A stretch of DNA of 64,000 nt from Atrichornis clamosus (taxonomy: Eukaryota > Chordata > Aves > Passeriformes > Menuridae). This document shows, piece after piece, positions 1 through 13,200 of the stretch (its first letter is position 1; the number at the start of each line of letters is the position of its first letter). The stretch covers positions 52,452 through 116,451 of the forward strand of contig WBMZ01010855.1 of NCBI GenBank assembly GCA_013400975.1, read 5' to 3'. A program made the position numbers and the translations under genes. The notes beneath the pieces are model-generated. The model made no database searches and was not told where the DNA came from. It was given only the letters and a program-made list of their open reading frames with translations.

Positions 1-1183
1 TTGTGTTCACTACCTTCCAGTTTTTGAATGTGCACGTGGAGTTTGAGAGCTGCAGACAGGCTGAACTGCTGTGCTCTCAGTAACACATCCAATTGCCAAG
101 GCAAGGCAGACAAGCACTTCAGTTCACATCCTCTGATCTGTAACAAAACAACGTATTAAGTCATACAAATGTGATCTGATCTGAAATCCCAGTTCCGTAA
201 ATTATTCTTACATGGGTGTCTTAACGATTTCATGTTTGTCCGGTTTGGGGGTTTTTTTTTTAATAACTTTCTCTCTCCCCACTTCCCTATGGATGTTGTC
301 AGAGTCAAACAAGAAGATGCATCTAATGCTGCAGCAGTGGAACTTGATTCTAAATACAAGGCCTTTACTCTTTCTGGTTCTGGTCTATGACAGGTGTTTC
401 AACAAGAACAAAATTACTAGATGCCAGTGTAGCTGGTGACTTTTCAAATGGGCACGTTGTGAGGGTTTTTTTATTTGCATTTTTGGAGAGTTGTTTTATT
501 TTTAAGAACATAAAACCAGGAAATTTATCCCCGCTTGGCTACAAAGGTCAACTCATGTAATTTGTAAGACTGTAGTTCTGTGATTTCTTCATTTTAGAAA
601 CTTTTGCAGTTGCCATTTTCTTTTCTTCCATTACAACAAGAAGAAATCTGAAAGGAGGTACCTTAAAGTTCAATACTCAGAAGCTGATCTTGGAACAGGA
701 GTGCTGGGCCCAAAAAGCCTTCTGTGCTGGCATTGAAAACTCGTGTCTAGCTGCTGCTCAAAACCAGGACAACAGACCCTTGTGTTAAGGGAAGATTGCT
801 GCCCTTTAAAAGCAGCACAAACCCTTTCTGTTTTGTCAGGAGCTAAAGGGTGGTTTTTGTAGCTGTTTTTTTATTGGGGTTTGCTTTTGTTTGTTTGTTG
901 TTGGTTTTTTTAAGTTGTGTTGGGAGAGCATGGTTCTGTGAGCAGATTATTTGGTGAGCCTGGTTTCCATAAATAATTTTTGTCTTGCTCCAGGCACTTG
1001 GCAGTTGCAGAGCTGACAAATGCTTGAAAGTTGGTTAATAAACACAGGTGCTTGTGATTGCTAATGAATTTCATTTGCAGTGGGGAAGGACTGAATCAAA
1101 GTCACTAAAACACTTGCTCATGTCATCTCTTGCCTAGGTATAAGTTAGTTCCGAGTTTAAAGCTGTGTTTATTTTGTTTGCAG
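1..1183 (+). other. LEF1: LEF1 intron, 3' portion
   Basis: This is intron sequence ending in a good acceptor (TTTATTTTGTTTGCAG) at 1183. It has a G/T-rich low-complexity stretch around 850-910. I see no exon in it; the preceding HMG exon lies outside the window. Confidence 0.8.
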
Positions 1184-1291
1184 TGGCATGCTCTCTCCCG
1201 TGAAGAACAAGCGAAATATTATGAACTAGCTCGTAAAGAAAGGCAGCTACATATGCAGCTTTATCCAGGCTGGTCTGCAAGAGACAACTAT
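1184..1291 (+). CDS. LEF1: LEF1 exon: second half of HMG box
   Basis: The exon is 108 nt (36 codons, phase 0 at both ends). It translates from [19 protein letters not shown] to [10 protein letters not shown], covering helices 2-3 of the HMG domain that bends DNA in the minor groove. It is flanked by TTGCAG and GTAAGT. The residues match the near-invariant vertebrate LEF/TCF sequence. Confidence 0.97.
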
Positions 1292-4200
1292 GTAAGTCAC
1301 TCACTTCAAGGCTCTTTTTTAAAAATAACTTTCTTTTCCTAACTTTCTTATTATTACTTTTTCTTTTTCTCTGTAACTTGTGGAAAGGTCTGGATGAAGG
1401 GATGGTGAACATATATATAACATAAACCTTATATTTGTTTGCACTTCAAGCACCCAAAAGAGATTTTTCTGTTGTTATTGAGATGCTTCTTAGGCAGTTC
1501 ACAGTTTTGGAGGGGACAAAATACCATTGAAAGTTTTTTTTCTAAGACAATGGTCAGTACTGTCTGGAAGCTTCTGTTGTACCGTGCAGAAGTCATATGA
1601 AATGTTAGGAAACTCAGAAGCTGCAATCCTGACAGACTGATCCTAACCTGAGATATGGGCTGCTTTCTGTCCCTCCATCAGATGTGACACTGTTTACTGT
1701 GCTAGGAAGTGTACGTGCTGTATCTGGCTCAGTTTTCCATCTGTATTAGGTAGACAGTAGTTTTTCTCTACTTCAGTGATGTCTTTGGACATTAAGGATT
1801 GAGGTACCTAAATACAGTTTTAACAGAAACTGTAGACACTGGCACAGAATGCATTGACACAGAAACAACATAATGATCTCAGAAGGAAATGCCTTGGTAC
1901 TGCTGACATCCATGCCCAGTTTTGTAAGCACAGGCACAACTGTAAGCCCTAGCATTGTGTTTCTTTCTGTTTTATACAGCCATCTTTTCCAGCCAATAAA
2001 CTGTTGTGACCTTACACAGGTAGGGTTTATTTACCAGACCAGGTTGGCAGAGCTGTCTTCAGGTATAGATGGGAACAAATAGGGTCTTAGTGAGAGACTC
2101 CCTGGAAACGAGGGGATTTAACTTGTCTTGAATTTCCTTGCTGGAGAATCATGCCCCTTTGGAGTCCTGTCAGCTCGTGCTTACTGGACATCAGGCTTCA
2201 AGATGGTCCTGTGGTGCTTGGTCACGTTGGCTTTAAGAACCCTGTGTTGTGCCCCAGTCTATGCCACACGACACAAGCAGTGGACCTGCAGTTTCTTAAA
2301 TGCCTTGACAGACATTTGCAGTGTGTGAGGTGGCACGTATGAGTTATCTCTTTGATGTGCTTCCAGCCTACATCCTGTGTGGAAGTATAGCTCTGACATA
2401 CTCCAGTCCTGCACGTGACAATGAAGAGCTCTGCTAGCTTCCTCCTGCTGCCCTCCCCTCTGCCTCTCCAGGAATGCACAAGCTTTGCAGTGCTGGTCAG
2501 GCAGTCATCATAGGAGAGCACAGTTCATCACTGAAACCTTTTCAGATATATATTTTTTTCTTTTTTTTTCCTTCAGGTTTTTTTAATTCAAGCAGTCAAA
2601 AAAAAATTGTATTAATTTAGCAGAGGTATTACTGCAGTATTTTGAGAGTCGAAAGTGACTTAGGGGTGACTCTTGTGTTTCACATGGCTGAATTTCACAA
2701 AAGGGTACAAGTAAAAATTACATACTATTTGGTTTTAATTCTTCTATTTTGGTTTGCCTGGTTATTCCGGGTTTTGGGAATTTCAAGAAATTGTTAAACA
2801 TTCTATTCAACTGTTGAAACGATCTTTTTCTTATGTTTTTATTACTGATACCCAAAGCAGTCACGCAAAGTTGTGTGATAGACATGAGAAGCACAGAGTT
2901 TTCACAACATGAGGGTGTCTCTTGTGCTGCAGTTGTCAGAATCTTAGTTGGGAATGCTGACAACTAGTTTTCAGTCCAGCCTTCTATTCCTTCACTTTTG
3001 TTATCTCATAGATAGATCTCAGATCAGCTTCCAGTATGTTTTAGCACTTGAAGTCAGCCTGCCATAGACAATAAAACAAATTTTCCTCCCATGATTTTTC
3101 ATGTTAACATCTGCACTAATGCACTTTACTCTGTAAAGAAGTAGTGCCTTGGTGCCTAAGTGATAAAATATATTGCTGTGAGTTCTCCGGAGCCCTTGAA
3201 ATGTGCTTTCCAACTTCTAGTCTTGGTCTTGACTTTGAAATCTTGCTCACAAGGCATTGTCCAGCCCTGTTGCCAGCCACGGGATAAATAAGGACAGGAG
3301 CTTAAGAGTCAGGCAGGCCCAGACTCTCAGAGCAGACTGGAGGCTACGTCAGCTCATCTGCCATAGCTTCACTGTAGCCTGTATTTGGAGCCCTCCCTCG
3401 CTGTCCATCAGTCAGTGAGCACGGCAGGTGTTTGAGGTGGTTTCTCACATCACCTGCTGTCCATCCCGTCACCTTTCAGAGCTAGCTCATGGAAAGATGT
3501 GTCCTTCCAGTCTGTGGGCACTCTGTGTCCTGGCATGCTCTGTGCTGGGACGTGCAGCTGCCAGCCTGAGAGTAGGGTGCCAGAGGATGGGCAGCAGGCT
3601 GCAACCATTCTCACAGCAACTCACCAGCTCTTGCCAGAGCTCATCTGTTACAGCCTGTCTGGGGGCTTCTTTAAAATATAAATGGATATGATTTTTTTCC
3701 TAAAATACACACAAAAAAGCTTTGACTGACAACACAGGGCAATAAAGACTAGTCACGTGGAGGGATATCAAAGTGGTAGTTAGGGTGTTGCAAGATGATT
3801 GAGGCTTATAACTGTGGGCCTAAACTGACCTTTTGTTTTACGCAAGACTGTGTGAAACGGGAGCTCTGTCCATTTCCACAGACAAGGGTGTGGGAGAAGG
3901 CTGAGTGTGTAGGTTGGCATGCTGGGGCCAGTGTTGACTCCCAGAAAGACAGCTGCCAGGCATTCATTCGTGTCCTGTGCCTCAGCCACGTTAAGGGTGC
4001 TCGCTGTCCAGTATCTGCCGCTTGGTTATTGCAGAGCGCGCTCTCCAGGCACAGCCACGCCAGACTTGGCTTTTGTTCAGGTACGAGCATTATCAGAACA
4101 GCTTTAGTTGGCAGGTTTGCACCCTGGGGACAAGTTGTGGTCGTCCTAGGTACTTTCAACACCCTGTCTGCTGCTGCCGTGTATGACAGTGTAAGTATCT

Positions 4201-7200
4201 GAATGTGTGAAGGGTTCTTGTAAGAGCCATAAATTATGATATCAACACATGTGTCATCAGATTATTAAGCATGAGAAGTCTTTTTAGGTGCTTGCGGCTG
4301 CCAGTGTTAGTTGAAAAACTGCCAGGAATTGTAATTCCATGTGGATATAAATATATGTATTGCTGATGTGCATATTTCTCTGTAGATGCTGAGAGCAAAC
4401 TTTGTTACCATTGAACCAGTTGGAAGTGGGATAGAAAAGCTACCCTTAAAATAACTGGGTTTTTTCCTAACAGCTTTCTCAGTGTCCAGTTGCCTTTGCT
4501 TCTAATGCTGTGAGGTAAGCAACAAAAAAGAGTTCTGTGCATGTAATGGTATGGTAAAATTTCCTATTTTTCAGGGGAAGAAAAAGAAGAGGAAGAGAGA
4601 AAAGTTGCAGGAATCAGCATCAGGTAGGCCATTACCAACTCCTACTTGGCATTCACCTCAGGTATATTTTAGAAACCAGGGCTTGCGCTATTTAATTTTT
4701 ACGAGCTTTTGTCTAACGCTTGCTTCTGATGGATGTTTTAAATATTTCACTTGGAATGTAAGCTTGTGAAAATGCACACAACCCGTGCCTCCTTTCACTT
4801 ACGCCTTTCCATGCAGCAATCCTGACGACATCAACATCTTTGGCTGAACTTACGCATTGCTGCAATCACTGTCCTGCTTTACCTTTGCTTTTCTCCTCAA
4901 CCGATGTTGTATCATCTTTAGACTTCACTGTGTCTCAAATACTGTGTGATATCACTGGACAACGGAAACTTTACACAGACCTTTGGTAGTAACTATTTTT
5001 TATCACTGTATTTTACATTTCTTTGTACACTAGTAGGTTGGCTAAAAGCATCAGTGAGGTCTCCTCTTGCCTGTCAAATATATATAGAGAAACACCCTAT
5101 CTTCTCCCCCCAAAAATGGCTGGTATAAGAACCATAAAAAACCCTGAACAACAAAACCAAAAAACTCACACACAAAAATTCTATGTAACACTGTAGCAAA
5201 CAAACTTATTTGGAATGTGCAAAATCTCTGTAACAGAAATTTGTTAAAGGAAAACAATCTTCTACAGGTACAGGCCCCAGAATGACAGCTGCCTACATCT
5301 GAAGCATGGTAAGAACATCTCTAAAGCTTTCCTGCTGATAAAACTGAGTTGTAAAATAAGCCTTCTTATAAATTTTATGCAATAATATGAATCTAGCAAA
5401 AACTGCAGATCTACCATATCCCAAAGCTAATGTGACTTTGATTACTGATGGTTTTTATACCGGCTATCTATTAGGTGTTCACTATTTCACTGCTTAAGTG
5501 TAATATTTTCAAATTGACCACACCTCACTGACTCGTTGCAAGTCTGCCTGTGAAGCACAGGGATGGGTTTATTGAGCAGTGCACACCCTCCCAGACCGTC
5601 ATAGCTCGTAAGAGCAGGTTAGGTGCTGGCTTTGCAGCACATTTTATGTGCTGACATCAACAAGATGCTGGCTGGGTACGCCTTTTAAAAACAATTTATT
5701 CACCTGTATACTAACAAAACATCTGCTAAGAAAATGGGACTGTATTTCAGTTGTATCAAGAGTTTCTCCCGCAGCTGTACAGGGTTATTTCATGTGTGGT
5801 GAAGGTTGGGGTTTTTTGTGGTTGTTGTATTTCCAGCCTGTGTTTTCTCTCTTTATATCATTATCTGCACTGAGGGTGGAATGACTGGTGATTACACATA
5901 TGCAGTAACACCATCTAGTCTGCCTGTGAGTGCACAGAGTACTATAGCGAGATTCTTATTTCTGTGTCTGTTTTGGAAGGCTGGTCCTTCTCTTTCAGTG
6001 TGATACATTTTCTAGTAGGAATAGCATTCATTTGAAATAATAACTGTCTAATTAACCCAGATTGGTCTTGAGAGAACCCCAAGAATTCCAGGAATCATGC
6101 AAAAAACCCCCCAAAACTTTCTAAACTCACCTACACACTGTATCAGAAATGGGCTCTCTATTCTCTCTTCCTCTGCCTTGTTTTGGCCACGGGATCCTGG
6201 AGTGGTTGGCAAAGCAGGCTTCTGTTGGTCCTCTGCTCTGCCTGGACTTTCAGCCAGAGAAAGCCGACTTCAGTTTCCTGTGCGCAGTGTGTCAGTCATC
6301 AGTCAGGATGATTCAAGCCTCTTCTGAAGTTATGCCGTTATGCTGGTTAGTCTAAACTTGGTTGGGTTAAGACTTTGGTGGTTTGTTTTATTTTTTTAAA
6401 GCCCAAGGAAAGTGAAAGGGCAAAATGCATGCTCTTTTTTTCTTCCTAATAAGCAGAAGTTTTTCAGGCAAGCAGACAGTCTTGCCCTTTGCAATATGCC
6501 TGAGTCATGCTGATTGGGGATTTGGATTTCAGCATTGGAGTTCTGTAGCCTACACAATAAATGTAGCTGTAAAGTATCATTACTTAGAGCATTATACCTA
6601 CTAAAAAAGAAAAAAAGTGCTTTAACCTGAGTTTTATAATTGATATTTCAGCTTAGTTGCCCAGGTCCATGATTATTGTGGTTATTTTTTCCCTTTGATC
6701 TTAACACAGTACCAGTAAGCAAAACACTCATAATTTTATCTGAATTGATGCAGAGCACTTTATTGGAATTGGAATACAACTAAGGTTCAAGTGGCAGATA
6801 AAAACCAGAATATTTGGTTTCTTGGATGCCTTACAGTCTTAAGAAGGACTGCCTTGCCTAGGCTGAACTACTTTTGTAGGAGTTTCTCTGCATTTAGTAG
6901 AGGTTGAATGCTCTGAGTGTGGGGGTTTTCTCTCTTTCCCTTTGAGCTTTACACTCCTCCCTTCCTGCCTGCCTTCCTCTTAGGCTTTGTAACCGTGTGG
7001 AAGCTGTTGGCAATCCCTGTCTCTCCATGCAGTTTATAACACACAGAGTATGAGAACAGTAGTATCTTCCACGGAATGGGGGAGTGTGCTGTCGACTCCA
7101 TATATGCACATGAAGGCAGCCTCACTAAATGGTGCGTGCCGAGTGAACGATCTGCACGGGAGATGTACAGATGTGCTCTTGCTGGAAGTGAACACACAGA

Positions 7201-10200
7201 ATGATTTAGGGAACCTGAATCAGCCAGACTTCAAAGTAAACTTCTGAAGGTTAAGACTCTTGCCCTCTGCAAGCCTAATCCAAAGAATGTTTTGCCCACA
7301 AGCATAATATCTTACCAGGCCCACAGCAGAGCTGTTGTAGTCTTTACTGGATGGAGATAATAAGTTTGGGAATAGCTTTCTTACTTGTACGGATGGTGCA
7401 AGGAAGAGGGAGAAGGAAGGTGGGAGGTCTGGGAAGGAGACAAGCGTTCTGTTATCTGAGAAGAATCAGAAATGAGTAGGTGGCAAGACCAAAGAAAGAA
7501 TCTCAAGATCAGCACAAAGGAGATCAGCCAGGGCTGTAATTACGGTGATGTAAGTGAGAAGGATGAAATGGTGGGAGGGTTGTGTGGTGGGATGTTCAGA
7601 GGAAAGTAACGGAAGAGACATGCAAACAGAAATTATTTAAGATACTGTGAAAGTTTTGGGTGTGGGGTTTTTGGGTTTTTTTGGTTTGTTTTGTTTTTTT
7701 TGTCCATGAACATTGAGCACATAAGTGATTTTTAAGGTGGCCCTTTAACCTGCTTTTTGACTTGGACATGATGAGAGCAGTGAAGTCAAGGTGGTAGCAT
7801 TAAGTTGCCCCTTTTCCAAGGGTTGTACACAGCAGCAGGAGTCTTATGGCTTCACTGCTTAGGATTTAACTGAGTTCTGTGATCTCCAACCTGCTGAATG
7901 GTCAGTTTGTAAAACACTTCAGAGTGCTTTAGGAATTCTGTGACCCTGTGCACCAGTCTTTTCTGTATTATCCTGGGGTGCTCCAAAGCATGTCACCATT
8001 CTTTAAGAGTTGTGGAACTGTCCCAAGAATGATTTTCTTTGCAGTTGACATGGCCCAACACAGTGTTTGAAATAACTTCAATTTGTTGAAGAAATAACTT
8101 ATTTATTCTCTTCTTTTGCAATCAACCAAGAGTGGAATTAGACCTGATAATGCTAAAAATAAATTCAGGAGAGGCCAGGAGGGAGAGGGGAAAAGAGGAC
8201 AGCTAAGGTTAAGGACAATGTAGACATCACCTGTTGAACACCTTTCTGAGTTTTTTATTTTTACGTTAAGCACAATCTACTAGAAGATTTGTAAATAGGA
8301 GCAATTCTGTGTTGGAAGTGGAGATTTCTAATTTCCTGTTCAGTTTGACTGCTTGGAAGGAAAAAAAAGGTGATTTTTAGCATCTCATGAGTATTTTGAA
8401 ATCAGCAAGGAAATAGAAGGCTACTAAACAAAATTCCTCCTGATTGTTCTGCTGCATGGAAATACTTAACTTCTTATGACTTGCTCTGCGTGGAATTGTA
8501 AAAGGTGTGTCATTTGACACATGGCAGGATGTGTTGGGAAACTACATAATTTAACATTGTGTTTTGGCATATCTTCAAGGGCTAAAAAGAGTGATAGAGA
8601 AGCTTAATAGACATTTGAAAACCTGTGAGAAGTATATTTGTGGCTTGCAACATTCCATGACAATTAGCATCTACATTAGCAAAGCTTTCAAAACTAAGAA
8701 AACTTGACTGACTTACAATCAGAAGTGCTTGAAAGGATCAGATTAAAACTGTTTAACTTTGAACAATGAATTATCTTAGCATTTCAGACTTCCTACATGG
8801 AAATTGGAGCCAAATCTCAGCACAGAAGTGATTTTTGGGTAGTAATTTATGACTGGATTATGTTTTCCCTATTACTTAGAAATAAAATGGAGTGAGGCTG
8901 TGAAAGCAGACTATAAAGTGGACCAATCCACAGCCAGAATACTGTGGAAAAGGAGCGTCTGATGACTGTGGTCGTGGTTGACCATGGGTTTCTGGCCAGC
9001 ATCCTAGAGAGAAGATGCAAAGAGGATGTGGTACCTTGCTTTCTGAGGCATGTGTTTTCAAATCTGGCTTGTCCAGTGCTCTTGAAGTTGCTGCTGGAGT
9101 AGCTGAAATTCAAATAAATGTTCCACCCCTTTCCATAGCTCTTGACTGCTCAGAAGGTTTAAATAGGGCCTGGAGGACTTGCACAGAAGTTAGTCTGTGT
9201 GAGAATTTGTGTGGTGCAGAGATATGTCCTGATTTGCTTTAAAAATTGTTTCCTGTGTGACCCATGTTTCCCTGTTCCCTGTTTTGCCTATGGATAGTGG
9301 CCTTCAGCACAGGCAAGAGGGACAGAATGAACAGAAGAAAATTTTCTCCATGGAAACATTTATATTACTTCAGATAGGCATAGAAATTTCTAGAGAAAAT
9401 ATGTATAGCCCTCAGACAGATCATAGAATCAAAAATTGTTTGGGTAGAAGGGTCCTTAAAAGATCATCTTGTTCCAATTCCCCCCCACCATGGGCAGGGA
9501 CAGCTTCCACGAGACCATGTTGCTCAAAGTTCCATCCAACCTGGTCCTAAACACTTCCAGGGTTGGGACCTCCACAACTTCTCCGGGCAACCTGTTCCAG
9601 TGCCTCACCTCCCTCACAGTAAAGAATTTTTTCCTAATATCTACTCTAAACCTACCCTCTGTCAGTTTAAAACCATTCCTCCTTGTCTTATCACTACACA
9701 TCCTTGTAAAAAGTCCCTCTCCAGCTTTCCTAGAGGCCCCCTTTAGGAACTGGAAGGCTGCTTCTCACTGGAACCTTCTCCAGATTGAACAACCCCAACT
9801 GTCTCAGCCTGCCTGCACAGGAGAGCTGCTCCAGCCCCTTGAGCATCTTTGTGGCCTCCTCTGGGATCACTCCAACATGTCCACATGCTTTTGCTGTTGG
9901 GGGTCCCAGAGCTGGACACAGCACTCCAGGTGGGGTAGCACCACAGCCAAGCAGAGGGACAGAATTCCCTCCCCTGCCCTGCTGGCCACACTGCTTTTGA
10001 CGCAGTCCAGGATACAACTAGATTTCTGGGCTGCAAGCACAAATTGCTGGGTTATGGCAAGCTTCTCATTGACCAACACTCCCAAGTCCTTCTCCTCAGG
10101 GCTTCTCTCAATGCATTCTCCACCTCGCCTGTATGTGCTCAGGATTGCCCTGACCTGAGTTCAGGACCTGGCACTTGGCCTTGTCAAACTTCAGAAGGTT

Positions 10201-13200
10201 TGCACAGGCCATCTCTCAAGCCTGCCCAGTCTGGATGGCATCCTGTCCCTCCTGTGTGTCCCCTCCTGCAACTTAATTATCACCTGACATTGATGATGGG
10301 GTTAAAGACAGAAGGGCACTGACACCTGCTGGGAGAGGTGTGGCAGAGCAGACCGAGGTCCCTGTTTCCCTTTACCATCCTGTTGGAGGTCCTTTGTGAG
10401 GTGCAGGCGGAAAGGAAGGAAGGAAGCGGATAAAAGCTATTTTGGGTGCAATCAGAGCCTGTGGGAAGGGTAAGGGTATGGGTAAGTGAGGGTAGTGGCA
10501 AAGCATAGGTTTTATTTATAAAACCCAGCAGAACACTTTCACCTAGACAATCAGCGTAGATATGGGATTAGAGAAATAAGAAAATATTTTAAGGATTTTT
10601 GCAAAATGGGTGTAGCTACAAAGCTGATATTCAACCTTTCATATTTTAAATTGACACTGACAAATGGAAAAAATAGGTCATTCAGCAGGTAAATGTCTAA
10701 AATCTTTATTTTGTCAGAGATAGTCAAGTTGCAGAAGCTACTGTAAAATTAGAGATGCCTAATGAAGTTTGAACTTAGCCACATTTCCAAGTGATTAAAA
10801 ACCCCCCACATTGTTTCACTTCTGAGGTGTTAGCAGTAGGCGGCTTGGGCTAGACTGAAGGAGCAGTGGGACAACTATTGTTCTAACTCTTCCTGTGGGA
10901 TAGGGTGGGGACAGGGAGTTGACGGCTGGTGCACCATTCTTCCCTGGATAAAACTGGTGTATTTTGGTGCATTTAGTAAACTCACCACCACACTGAGAAT
11001 TCTAAGGTCATGAGAAAACCTCTGTAGAAACAAACTGTTTCATAAATAAGACGTACGGTTTTGAAACGTGATTTCATTTCCAGTTGGAAGAAAACTTCTG
11101 AATTTTAGTGTTTGTCTCAGGTCTGTATTGCATTTTCATTTTTTTAGTGTATTTACATGAAAAATTTCAAAATGAGGATTGATACCGTGTTCCTGACCAG
11201 CTAGAGAGCAAGTTTTTATGACACTATCAAAGTCTTTCCCATTTGTTTCTGGAGACTAAGCTTGGGTGAACTCTGTCCTCTAGTTTCAACAGAATTGTAT
11301 TCAAATGCAATTCCATCACAGCTTAGGAAACTAGCACATCCTAGCATTGAGTTTTGTTTCTATCTGCCTCTGATTTTAGAGACTATGACTGAGGAGGTTT
11401 CTGGTATACATGAATGCAAACCCAGCCATCCTGAAGACAAAACTAACTGAAAGAACAAAACAAAACCAAAGAGCCTTAACTGTGATGTTGCAAAAGTCAC
11501 TGCTAGTAGACCAAACTCTGTACCAGTCAGTTCCTTAATCCTCTATTTTAAGACTTCTTTATGCAAGTCATCTTTCAAATCTCTATTTACCTGCTTCTTA
11601 AGACTGTGCCATGTAGACAGTTTTGAAAGCTTGAAGATTGGAAAGCTGTACAAGGAAGGAAGTTCAGAGCATGGCCAGCTGAAGCACCACTGTCTGGCCA
11701 GTTAAAACATGAGCCTGGCAAGTCTGTGAGACATTATGGGTTTAGTCAGAGCTTCCAGGACACTAGCTTTCAGCTCTTTCTTCCAGTGGTAGGAGCAAAT
11801 GTTGGAAGCATTTGTGCAGTGAAGGCGTCATTGGCACTGGGGTGTAGGGTGTGAGCAGGATTAGATAAAACTGAGGGAAATGGTACCAGCAACCATCTCT
11901 GAATTGGTGTTCTTGCCACAGGCATCCGTACAGTGGGATCAGGGGTTAGGAGAACTAAGGAGGCCTAAGTGAGCAGAGAGACATAATTTCTGAAGTTGCC
12001 TCATCCTTGCAAAAGTTACAAGGTATGTGTTTCCTCATTAATAGTAAGTTGCATCAGAATTAAACTCAGGAGTTATGAGAGCCTTCTATCTGTCCTTCAT
12101 CTCAGGGATGCCTGAAATTGCACGCGGTAAATGTAACTGCCAAAATAACTACATAGAATTAGTTTCTGTGGTGTAAAGGCAAATGCACACACAAGGTGGG
12201 ACTACATTTTGATGAATAGTTGGTTTTCTTCCCATACGTATGTCTTTTGAGATACACAACAGGAAGCTTGTGTATTTTGGACCAGTAGACATTTTCTGCT
12301 GAGATGACTTAATTGCATCAAAGTGAAGTTGATGTGTTTGAATTCCATAGTGGTTTCTGTGTACTGTTGTCTTATGCTTGTAGTGTTGCTCTGTGGATGC
12401 CTGCGTGTAGAAGAGTTGATGGAAGCTCAGGAAAATATTCAGGTTACATCTGACTTGTCTTTGGTTTCATAAAAGCAACTATTTAAATTATTCCATGTAT
12501 CAGAAGATTTAACTGCTGGGATTGTCTTTCAAAGTACAGTGTAAATTCTAACCTATGTTTAATTGTGGCAGAAAAAATGATCTACAAAGGAAACTGTACC
12601 TGTTATTTCTTTCTTCTGAAAGAGTTTTCACTTACTGCTTTACCAATACCTCATGTCTTCTCTGTTACAGCAGGCGAAAACTGAAGTAGCAATTTCAGTG
12701 CCCCTAGCTCTCAGTCTAGAAAAGAAATAATTTAAAAAATAGTTTTCTGAATATTTATTATATACCATAAAGATACAAAAAAGGGACTTCCCTTTTCCTC
12801 ACTTTTAGTATAACTATTCCTCTTTAAGAAGCGGCTAGAGACGCTTGCCTAGAGGCAATCTGGTTTTTATTATAAACATGGAGCCTCTCTCCCCTCCCAC
12901 CCCCAACAGGAAAAACATGTCTCGGGTCTTCCCGTAGGATAATTTTAAGGATTCTAGCTCAGTGATAGAGCTTGTAGTTTTGTGCTGCCTACACTGGGGG
13001 CCTGTGATAAGAGCCACACCTGCCTGGCAGCACTGCCGTCAGCTGCACAAAGTGGGAACCCTAAAATACCTGGGCATTTTCTGTTCTGCAACTAACCTGC
13101 CCTGGAAGAAGTCTCTGACCTGGGGAGGCTGGGGGAGGAACATTCCTCCTGCTCGTTAATCTAGCTCAGGTCAAACTAAGAGGACAGAAGTTAGGACTCC

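Noticed and set aside
66..439. Upstream LEF1 HMG exon within the first bases of the window
   Set aside because: The frames at 156-359 and 212-439 do not contain the first HMG helix residues, and no acceptor/donor pair in phase was found; that exon lies left of the window.
3795..4202. 135-codon + frame and overlapping 118-codon - frame in a LEF1 intron
   Set aside because: They mutually overlap in a less AT-rich intron segment, with no recognisable domain and no exon borders consistent with LEF1 phase.
9469..10158. 229-codon + strand open frame in the LEF1 intron
   Set aside because: It is the reverse-strand shadow of the CR1 retrotransposon ORF; the coding sense is on the - strand.
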